Shown piece after piece: positions 6,703-11,659 of a DNA stretch of 12,378 bases. The DNA is taken from assembly GCA_029884035.1 (NCBI GenBank), contig JAOUIM010000065.1, forward strand, positions 1 through 12,378. The letters run 5' to 3'. The translations under genes and the position numbers were made by a program. Each line of letters starts with the position of its first letter. Within the stretch, counting starts at the first letter, position 1. A model generated the notes under the pieces. That model was not told the origin of the DNA. It did no database searches and was given only the letters and a program-made list of their open reading frames with translations. Source of the stretch: Aquincola sp. Lineage in GTDB: Bacteria; Pseudomonadota; Gammaproteobacteria; Burkholderiales; Burkholderiaceae_C.

Positions 6703-7164
6703 TCAGCGGGCGCCGAAAGGCGCCCCGGCGAGCTTGTAGCCCGGCTTGATGCCGCGCTTGGCGAACCAGCCCTGGTTCATCTCCAGCGCGTACCGCACCG
6801 GCTTGTCTGAACAGTGGCTGTCCAGCGTCTGCGGCTTCATGTCGGCGATGTTGACAATAGCGCCATCGTCGGCAATGAAGGCGATGGACAGCGGCAAGAT
6901 CGTGTTCTTCATGTAGAAGCACTGCACGGCCGGCATCTCGTAAACGAAGAGCATGCCTTCGTGTTGCGGCATTTCGCGCCGGAACATCAGGCCGGTGTAC
7001 ACGTTCTCGCCCATGGCCACCTGGGCCTTGATATTGTGCATGCCTGCCTGCAGCTGAATGGTCGGCAGGTTCAGCAACGGCTCGCCCTGGGCCTGTGCCG
7101 CGAGCGGCAGCAGCGCAGGAAGCGCGATACTCAGCGCAAGACGCAGTCGGTTGATGATGTTCAT
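6703..7164 (-). CDS. DUF192 family secreted protein
   Basis: A 153-residue protein with a Sec-type signal peptide: basic NRLR near the start, a hydrophobic core at about 9-23 and a likely cleavage after AQA (about 24-26). The mature part is one DUF192 domain, with the typical blocks TGLMFRREMP, EGMLFVYE, CFYMKNT, PLSIAFI and YALEMNQGWF. DUF192 has no established biochemical role, so I assign none; export to the periplasm is the firm inference. The start at 7164 is the one that gives the signal peptide; the frame stays open far upstream but only as an antisense shadow. It is divergent from the RraA-like gene (86-bp gap) and converges on sodB. Confidence 0.93.
   Translation of the reverse strand: MNIINRLRLALSIALPALLPLAAQAQGEPLLNLPTIQLQAGMHNIKAQVAMGENVYTGLMFRREMPQHEGMLFVYEMPAVQCFYMKNTILPLSIAFIADDGAIVNIADMKPQTLDSHCSDKPVRYALEMNQGWFAKRGIKPGYKLAGAPFGAR
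6708..6725. terminator. GC-rich hairpin at the sodB/DUF192 convergence
   Basis: GGGCGCC (6708-6714) and GGCGCCC (6719-6725) pair perfectly around a GAAA loop. The hairpin sits 21 bp after the sodB stop and inside the last codons of the convergent DUF192 gene. No T-run follows on either strand, so it is not a classical intrinsic terminator. It may still act as a shared 3' end or transcript-stabilising structure, or be a coding coincidence. Confidence 0.4.
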
Positions 7165-7182
7165 GGGCTTGGGCGCTGTCGG

Positions 7183-7193
7183 CCGATTATCGG
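7183..7193. repeat. Small palindrome in the DUF192/rraA-like divergent gap
   Basis: CCGAT and ATCGG are separated by one T in the 86-bp gap between two divergent genes. On the minus strand it overlaps GATAAT (7191-7186), a possible -10 for DUF192. An operator is possible but not supported beyond symmetry. Confidence 0.25.
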
Positions 7194-7250
7194 TGCAGCC
7201 GTTGAACGCACGACGGGGCCGTTGCGGCTGACACGAGGGGAGCAAACACG

Positions 7251-7739
7251 ATGAGCGTGCCTTCGACCTGTGACCTGTGCGATGCGCATCGCGACGATGC
7301 GGGCCTGCGCGTGCTGCCGGCCGGGTGGCGCGCCTATGGCCAGGTGGCCGCTTTCCAGGGCCCGGTGGCCACCGTGCAGTGCTTCGAGGACAACTCGCTC
7401 GTGCGCGCCGTGCTCGAGCACCCGGGCGCAGGCCGCGTGCTCGTCGTCGACGGCGGCGGCTCGCGCCGCACTGCATTGATGGGCGGCAAGCTGGCCGAGC
7501 TGGCCGAGCGCAACGGCTGGGCCGGTGTGGTGATCGATGGCTGCGTGCGTGACCGTGCCGAGATCGATGCCCGCGCCGTCGGCGTGCGTGCGATCGGCAC
7601 CTGTCCGATGCCGCCGGCCAAGCGCGGCCAAGGGCAGCGCGACGTGCCCGTCCGCCTGGCCGGCGTGCCGGTGCGGCCGGGCGATTGGCTGGTCGCCGAC
7701 GCCGACGGAGTGATCGTGCTCGACCGTGCGCCGGCATGA
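7251..7739 (+). CDS. RraA-like / 4-hydroxy-4-methyl-2-oxoglutarate aldolase family protein
   Basis: A 162-residue protein of the RraA fold. The family includes class II HMG/CHA aldolases (pyruvate-releasing, some also oxaloacetate decarboxylases) and the RNase E inhibitor RraA. Visible are TCDLCDAH at the N-terminus, the glycine loop VVDGGGSRRTALMG (65-78) and DGCVRD, with Arg100-Asp101 placed 20 residues after Gly79 and followed by Glu104. The G-X20-R-D arrangement is the substrate- and metal-site signature of the aldolase group, so aldolase is more likely than RNase E control; this is inference. A strong GAGGGGAG ribosome binding site precedes the ATG. The stop overlaps the next gene as ATGA. 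Confidence 0.9.
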   Translation: MSVPSTCDLCDAHRDDAGLRVLPAGWRAYGQVAAFQGPVATVQCFEDNSLVRAVLEHPGAGRVLVVDGGGSRRTALMGGKLAELAERNGWAGVVIDGCVRDRAEIDARAVGVRAIGTCPMPPAKRGQGQRDVPVRLAGVPVRPGDWLVADADGVIVLDRAPA

Positions 7740-8260
7740 AGACCACCCGTCGACCCGAGCCCGCCGCGGCCGCCGTCGATCCGGTCGAGGCGATTGCACG
7801 CGAATGCCGCAGGCTGGTGACCAAGCGCGCGCTGCTGGCTGCGGGCGTGGCGATGGTGCCGGTGCCGGGCATCGACTGGGTCACCGACGTCGGCGTGCTC
7901 GTCAGGGTGCTGCCCGAGATCAACCGTGCGTTCGGCCTGACGCCCGAGCAGGTGGAGCGGCTCTCGCCCGAGCGCAAGGTCGTGGTCTACAAGGCGGTGA
8001 GTGCCGGTGCCGGCATGCTGGTGGGCAGGATCGTCACGCGCGAGCTCGTGATCCAGCTCGTGAAGATGGTCGGGGTGCGCCTGACGACCCAGCAGGCTGC
8101 CAAGTACGTACCGATCGCCGGCCAGGCGGTCTCGGCGGCGCTGACATTCAGCGCACTGAAGTACGTCTGCGAGCAGCACATTCGTCAATGCATGAGCGTG
8201 GCACGCCAGTTGCGTCTGCCTGCGCCCGACCTGCCGCTGGCCGAGAGGGTTGGCACGTAG
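7736..8260 (+). CDS. DUF697/YcjF-like glycine-rich protein
   Basis: A 174-residue protein without a confident name. Its hallmark is VPVPGIDWVTDVGVLVRVLPEI (split here at about 41-62), followed by FGLTPEQ, which resembles the DUF697 membrane-associated domain of YcjF-like and GTPase-linked proteins. A second, weaker copy of the pattern, KYVPIAGQAVSAALTF at 123-138, gives the protein an internal pseudo-symmetry. Two amphipathic or membrane-inserting segments at about 32-60 and 86-140 are likely; there is no signal peptide. The ATG overlaps the stop of the RraA-like gene by four bases, implying coupled translation. The TAG stop is also the first half of a -10-like TAGAAT for the downstream tRNA. 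Confidence 0.8.
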   Translation: MKTTRRPEPAAAAVDPVEAIARECRRLVTKRALLAAGVAMVPVPGIDWVTDVGVLVRVLPEINRAFGLTPEQVERLSPERKVVVYKAVSAGAGMLVGRIVTRELVIQLVKMVGVRLTTQQAAKYVPIAGQAVSAALTFSALKYVCEQHIRQCMSVARQLRLPAPDLPLAERVGT

Positions 8261-8263
8261 AAT
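8258..8263 (+). promoter_or_regulatory. Candidate -10 element for the tRNA genes
   Basis: TAGAAT lies 11 bp before the first base of tRNA-Pro, and its TAG is the stop codon of the preceding gene. No good -35 hexamer is visible at the usual distance. The spacing suits a tRNA promoter with a very short 5' leader. Confidence 0.4.
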
Positions 8264-8274
8264 GCCGGCCATGT

Positions 8275-8351
8275 CGGGGTGTAGCGCAGCCTGGTAGCGC
8301 AATTGCTTTGGGAGCAATGGGTCGAAGGTTCGAATCCTTTCACCCCGACCA
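8275..8351 (+). tRNA. tRNA-Pro (anticodon TGG)
   Basis: All arms can be drawn: acceptor CGGGGTG with CACCCCG, D arm with GCGC around AGCCTGGTA, anticodon stem ATTGC/GCAAT with loop TTTGGGA (anticodon TGG), and T arm with TTCGAAT. The discriminator is A8348 and CCA is encoded at 8349-8351. The 77-nt length and the C1-G72 pair fit bacterial tRNA-Pro. Confidence 0.97.
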
Positions 8352-8401
8352 TCAACAAGGGCCCGAGCGCCGGCAAGGGCGCGGACGAGCGATCGCAATC
8401 C

Positions 8402-8478
8402 CTGCCCGTAGCTCAACTGGATAGAGCAGCTGCCTTCTAAGCAGCAGGTCGGGGGTTCGAGTCCCTCCGGGCAGGCCA
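8402..8478 (+). tRNA. tRNA-Arg (anticodon TCT)
   Basis: Acceptor CTGCCCG pairs with CGGGCAG. The anticodon stem GCTGC/GCAGC carries loop CTTCTAA (anticodon TCT), and the T stem GGGGG/CCCTC carries loop TTCGAGT. The discriminator is G8475 and CCA is encoded at 8476-8478. It lies 50 bp after tRNA-Pro and is probably co-transcribed. An integrase gene starts about 160 bp downstream, so its 3' end is the likely attachment site of the adjoining element. Confidence 0.97.
8448..8478. other. Presumed integrase attachment site (3' end of tRNA-Arg)
   Basis: P4-type integrases usually recombine within the T arm and 3' end of a tRNA gene and are encoded next to it. The tRNA 3' half here, followed by such an integrase reading away from it, fits that pattern. 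No second copy of this stretch is visible in the window, so the core cannot be delimited; the coordinates are approximate. Confidence 0.4.
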
Positions 8479-8603
8479 CCCAAGCGTTCCGGAAGGTCCC
8501 AGGCGATCTCAGGAAGTGCCAGTAACCTAGGAAGCATGCGGGTTTCCAGACCACCAAGGCTTCAAACGGTTTCGTAACAGCCCACCGATTTCGGGGTATG
8601 AGT

Positions 8604-8651
8604 AGGGGAACAGGGACAAAATCGAGGCCTCCAGCCCTGGTTTGTTCCCCT
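8604..8651. repeat. Inverted repeat spanning the integrase start
   Basis: AGGGGAACA (8604-8612) and TGTTCCCCT (8643-8651) are perfect 9-bp inverted arms with 30 bp between them. The right arm covers the candidate TTG starts of the integrase (8642, 8651). In RNA it could hide the start codon; in DNA it could be a protein-binding site. Confidence 0.5.
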
Positions 8652-9952
8652 TGATCCTCACCGACGTAGCCTGCCGCACCTCGACCTGCCCGGCCGACAA
8701 GGCGCGCGTGCGCCTCAACGATGGGGGTGGGCTGTACCTTGAAGTCGCGCCCAACCTGTCGCGTCGCTGGTTCTGGAAGTACTACTTCGGCGGCAAGGAG
8801 AAGCGCCTCGCGCTCGGGCACTACACCGAGGCCGGATCAAAGAAGGTGTCGGTGTCGCTGAAGGACGCTCGCGAGGCGCGCGACGATGCCCGAAAGCTGC
8901 TGCGCAAAGGCAAGGACCCTGCCCAGCAGCGCCAACTCGACAAGCTGACCCGCCAGACTGTTGCCGGCATCACCTTCGAAGCCGTGGCTCGCGAGCTGCA
9001 TGCCACCAAGCACAGCGGCTGGAGCCCGCGCTATGCCGCGCGCTGGATCGAGCGCATGGAGAAAGACCTCTTCCCCTGGATTGGCAGCCTGCCGCTTCAG
9101 GACATCACCGCGCCGTTGCTGCTGCACACGCTGCGCCGCATCGAGAACCGCGGTGCCAACGAGACGGCGCACACGCTGCGCCAAACCGCCGGCCAAGTGT
9201 TCCGCTTCGGCATTGCCACCGGGCGCTGCGAACGCAACCCGGCGCCAGACCTGCATGGCGCACTCAAGCCCATCGTCGTGAAGCACATGGCCGCCGTGCT
9301 CGACCCGTCCGGCGCCACCGCGTTAATGCGCGCCATCGCGGCCTACGAAGGCCAACCGCTGACCCGCGCCGCGCTGGAGCTTTCCGCGTTGCTGTTCCAG
9401 CGCCCCGGCAACATCCGGCAGATGGAGTGGTCGGAGGTGGACTTCGATCGGGCGCTCTGGATCATCCCGGCCGCCAAGATGAAGCGCACCGTGCATGGCA
9501 AGGTCAACGGCCGCCCGCACCTGGTGCCGCTGGCCAGGCGCGCGGTGGCGATCCTGCGCGAACTGCATCCACTCAGTGGCCACGGTCGCTACGTGTTCCC
9601 GAGCCTGCTGACCGGCGAGCGGTGCATGAGCGAGAACACCTTGCGTACCGCTGTTCGCCGCATGGGCTACACGAACGACGAGATGACGCCGCACGGGTTC
9701 CGTGCCATGGCGCGCACGATCCTGGTCGAGCAGTTGAACGTGAATCCCGACGTGATCGAGGCGCAGCTTGCGCACGGCAAGAGCGGGCCGTTGGGTGCCG
9801 CGTACGGCCGCGCCGAGTTCATGACCCAGCGGCGCGCGATGATGACGCAGTGGGCCGACTATCTCGACGGCCTGCGCCACGGTGAGGCGGCGCCCGCGCG
9901 CAGGGCTCGGGGCCGGCGGCGAGGCAGCGAGAAAACGCACGCAACCGCCTGA
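8642..9952 (+). CDS. int: P4-type tyrosine site-specific integrase
   Basis: A 436-residue tyrosine recombinase that would insert or excise a mobile element at the neighbouring tRNA-Arg. The N-terminal arm-binding DUF4102 domain (about 5-95) shows RLNDGGGLYLEV, KEKRLALGHY and SLKDAREARDDARKLL. The core-binding domain lies at about 110-210. The catalytic residues are Arg254 (RPGNIR), His351 and Arg354 (PHGFR), His378 (LAHG) and the nucleophile Tyr388 (AAYGRAEF). All are present and the frame is intact, so the enzyme could be active. The start is uncertain: TTG at 8642 or TTG at 8651, neither with a clear ribosome binding site, and similarity begins at about LTDVACR. It reads away from the tRNA, as is usual. 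The neighbouring ParB-like fragment suggests the rest of the element has been lost. Confidence 0.93.
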   Translation: MFPLILTDVACRTSTCPADKARVRLNDGGGLYLEVAPNLSRRWFWKYYFGGKEKRLALGHYTEAGSKKVSVSLKDAREARDDARKLLRKGKDPAQQRQLDKLTRQTVAGITFEAVARELHATKHSGWSPRYAARWIERMEKDLFPWIGSLPLQDITAPLLLHTLRRIENRGANETAHTLRQTAGQVFRFGIATGRCERNPAPDLHGALKPIVVKHMAAVLDPSGATALMRAIAAYEGQPLTRAALELSALLFQRPGNIRQMEWSEVDFDRALWIIPAAKMKRTVHGKVNGRPHLVPLARRAVAILRELHPLSGHGRYVFPSLLTGERCMSENTLRTAVRRMGYTNDEMTPHGFRAMARTILVEQLNVNPDVIEAQLAHGKSGPLGAAYGRAEFMTQRRAMMTQWADYLDGLRHGEAAPARRARGRRRGSEKTHATA

Positions 9953-10121
9953 AGACGATGCTCCTGCGTGCCTCGCGCGGAAAGTTGAAAGGGTCTGTAT
10001 CGAGGTTGGGATGCCTTTGAACGACCGGAGAACTTCCGGGCTTCGCGGGACGTTCCGAACGTGTCTCGTCGAGCATGCGTGCCCCCTGGTAGGTGGGGGC
10101 CTGGATCGGCAGCATGCGCCT
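9953..10121. other. Palindrome-rich gap between integrase and ParB-like pseudogene
   Basis: No gene is visible. Four inverted repeats lie within 107 bp: CCGGA/TCCGG (10025-10039), ACGTTC/GAACGT around one C (10050-10062), GCCCCC/GGGGGC (10081-10100) and GCATGCGC/GCGCATGC (10112-10131). A further GCATGCG occurs at 10073-10079. The density is much higher than elsewhere in the window. Confidence 0.5.
10081..10100 (+). terminator. GC hairpin, possible 3' end of the integrase transcript
   Basis: GCCCCC pairs with GGGGGC around an 8-nt loop, about 130 bp after the integrase stop. No T-run follows, so it is a weak terminator candidate; it may belong to the regulatory region of the ParB-like gene instead. 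Confidence 0.3.
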
Positions 10122-10131
10122 ATGCGCATGC
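10112..10131. repeat. Perfect 8-bp inverted repeat at the ParB-like start
   Basis: GCATGCGC (10112-10119) and GCGCATGC (10124-10131) flank a CTAT centre. The right arm overlaps the first ATGs (10122, 10128) of the ParB-like reading frame, a position suited to autoregulation by a bound protein. Confidence 0.55.
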
Positions 10132-10666
10132 CATGGACAAAGTCGAAGGGGGAACAGCTCAATCTGCTGGATTCCGTGCCGGCTGTCGAGGTACGCGCGC
10201 AGCCGTCGACGCCGCGACTTCTCACGCGGCGGGACAACCGCTCTTCGTCGCCGCGTCGGCTCTCGATGAAGACCCCAGCAATCCGCGCACGGAGCTGCCC
10301 GAGGATGAACTCACCGAGCTGACCGAGGACATTCGTCAGCGCGGCATCCTCCAGCCCATCGTCGCGCATCCACCCGATGCCGCGGGACGCTATCGCATCC
10401 ACTTCGGCGCCCGACGCTGGCGTGCAGCGCAGCTCGCGGGGTTCGACAGAGTGCCCATCGTCGTGCGCGATGCGCCTGCCGATCCCTACGCCCAGGTGGC
10501 CGAGAACCAGAAGCGGCACGGACTGACGCCGCTGGACCTGGCTCGATTCATGCGCGGGCGGATCGACGCGGGGTCCGGACGTCCCGGATCCGCTTCCGCG
10601 TTTCTGCACAGCCGGCCCACGGACCGCGGTCGCCGCATTGCGTGCACCCGTGAATCTGCCCGATGA
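10122..10666 (+). pseudogene. ParB/Spo0J-type partition protein remnant, frameshifted and truncated
   Basis: The ParB N-terminal domain is clear in 10240-10570: LDEDPSNPRTELPEDEL, QRGILQPIVAHP, the box GRYRIHFGARRWRAAQLAG (the equivalent of ParB box II), then YAQVAENQKRHGLTPLDLARF. ParB-type domains bind or load on DNA for partition; related genes are common on integrative elements and plasmids. A plausible native N-terminus, MPWTKSKGEQLNLLDSVPAV from 10128, lies in a different frame. The two join if one base has been lost around 10200-10235. After FMRGRIDAG (to about 10571) the expected helix-turn-helix region is missing and the tail up to the TGA is unlike the family. So it is probably non-functional. 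A sequencing error could explain the frameshift but not the lost C-terminus. Confidence 0.72.
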
Positions 10667-10791
10667 ATACGTCATCGCCTGCGCCACGATGTCTGCGGGC
10701 TCGGTGCACCGGCCGCCACCTGCGCTTGCGTGTACTCAAGGCTGCGGTGCCGATTCGGTCCATAGTGGTTCTGGGTGTCCCGAGAACTGTC

Positions 10792-11343
10792 ATGAAGCTG
10801 CCGCTGCAGATCACCTTTCGCGACATGATCCCGCTGCCGTCGATCGAGCCCGAGATCCGGCACCGTGCCGACAAGCTCGACCAATGGACCTCCGACGTGA
10901 TGAGCTGTCATGTGACCGTGCAGGCCGATGACGGCCGCCGTCGCACCGGACATGCCTATCGCGTGCAGATCCTCGTGCGCGTGCCGGACGAGGAGATCGC
11001 AGTGGGCATGGACCATGCCGATGAGGACATCCACCGCGCGGTTCGCGATGCCTTCGATGCCACCGATCGGCGGGTGGAGGACTACGTGCAGCGACGGCGC
11101 GGCCAGACCAAGGCGCACCACATCGTGTTGCGCGGGCGCATCTGCATGCTGACCGACGACGGCGAGGGCGCGATCGTCGCCGAATCGGGGGAGACCTTCC
11201 ACTTCGATCGCACTCAGGTCGCCCATCCAACATTCGAGCAACTCGCGGTCGACCAGGAGGTGCGGTTCCTGGAAGGCATCACGCGAGCTGGACGCGAGGC
11301 ACGCCGCGTCATTGCGGTGCATTCGCATCCAGCCCAGACCTGA
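10792..11343 (+). CDS. HPF/RaiA family ribosome-associated protein with cold-shock-like C-terminal domain
   Basis: A 183-residue two-domain protein. Residues 1-100 fit the HPF/RaiA fold, which binds the 30S decoding region during hibernation: PLQITFRDM at the start, then IEPEIRHRADKLD, HVTVQ, YRVQILVRVP and the helix IHRAVRDAFDATDRRVEDYV. Residues 112-175 look like a cold-shock/OB-fold domain: RGRICML, then GEGAIVAESGETFHFDRTQV and EVRFLEG. Known proteins combine a HPF domain with such a nucleic-acid-binding tail; the role here is inferred. The start at 10792 is chosen because homology begins there and GAGAA lies just upstream; the frame is open to 10663 with no family similarity. It stands alone, 125 bp after the ParB remnant. 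Confidence 0.88.
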   Translation: MKLPLQITFRDMIPLPSIEPEIRHRADKLDQWTSDVMSCHVTVQADDGRRRTGHAYRVQILVRVPDEEIAVGMDHADEDIHRAVRDAFDATDRRVEDYVQRRRGQTKAHHIVLRGRICMLTDDGEGAIVAESGETFHFDRTQVAHPTFEQLAVDQEVRFLEGITRAGREARRVIAVHSHPAQT

Positions 11344-11578
11344 GGTGGGCCTGCAGTGACCCGCACGGTGCTCACCCGGTCACTGCCCACGCGCAAGTTG
11401 GCCGGGCCGATCTCGGCCTCGGCTATCCCCTCGCCGCAGCGATCAGTGCCGCCACGGTGAGCGCGGCGCAGAGCCTGCGCGCCGCCTGGTCTGCGGCGAC
11501 GCGGCCCGCCGACCGCTGCGGCGCTGCATAGAATGCATTCAGGCCTGCCGCGCCGACGGTGGGCAATCAAGGAGCACT
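11344..11578. other. Gap between the HPF-like gene and the sensor gene
   Basis: No gene is recognised on either strand. It contains one strong inverted repeat just after the HPF stop (11353-11386) and a -10-like TAGAAT at 11529-11534 without a good -35. With the adjoining 26-codon leader frame, the stretch without an established gene is 312 bp. Confidence 0.4.
11353..11386. repeat. 9-bp inverted repeat after the HPF-like gene
   Basis: GCAGTGACC (11353-11361) and GGTCACTGC (11378-11386) are perfect arms around 16 bp that contain a smaller GGTG/CACC pair. It starts 10 bp after the stop codon, so a terminator role is possible, but no T-run follows. Confidence 0.5.
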
Positions 11579-11659
11579 GTGGTCTTGAGCGCCACGCCGC
11601 CCGTCGGAGTCCTGCGTGTCCTTGCCGACAGCCCGTTGCAGATCGGCGGCAGCGCATGA
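11579..11659 (+). CDS. Possible 26-codon leader ORF coupled to the sensor gene
   Basis: A consensus-like AAGGAG (11569-11574) stands four bases before a GTG, and ten before an in-frame TTG at 11585. The frame runs 26 codons and ends in TGA overlapping the sensor ATG as ATGA. The predicted peptide contains VGVLRVLADSPLQIGG. I recognise no family. The strong ribosome binding site and the overlap suggest translation feeding into the sensor gene, which has no ribosome binding site of its own. Confidence 0.35.
   Translation: MVLSATPPVGVLRVLADSPLQIGGSA

Noticed and set aside
8487..8536. TTCCGGAA palindrome and two AGGAAG words between tRNA-Arg and integrase, considered as arm-type integrase sites
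   Set aside because: Six-base words repeated twice are too weak to call; no consistent longer repeat is present.
7334..8821. Minus-strand open frame of 495 codons across the RraA-like gene, both tRNAs and the integrase start
   Set aside because: It runs antisense through two tRNA genes and several real coding regions and shows no domain.
10573..10580. 8-bp palindrome GTCCGGAC at the end of ParB-like similarity, considered as a recombination scar
   Set aside because: Eight-base GC palindromes are common in such DNA and it does not match the tRNA-Arg 3' end.
9323..10687. Minus-strand open frame of 454 codons antisense to the integrase end and ParB remnant
   Set aside because: No family features; Arg/His-rich; opposite a conserved catalytic domain.
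10571..10791. Search for a second copy of the tRNA-Arg 3' end (right attachment site)
   Set aside because: By eye I find no stretch resembling the T arm and acceptor of tRNA-Arg here or elsewhere downstream in the window.
11379..11532. Open plus-strand reading with an Ala-rich translation (HAQVGRADLGLGYPLAAA) after the HPF-like gene
   Set aside because: No start codon with a ribosome binding site, the frame merges into HPF coding sequence upstream, and Ala-rich translation is expected in high-GC DNA. A gene remnant cannot be excluded but is not supported.
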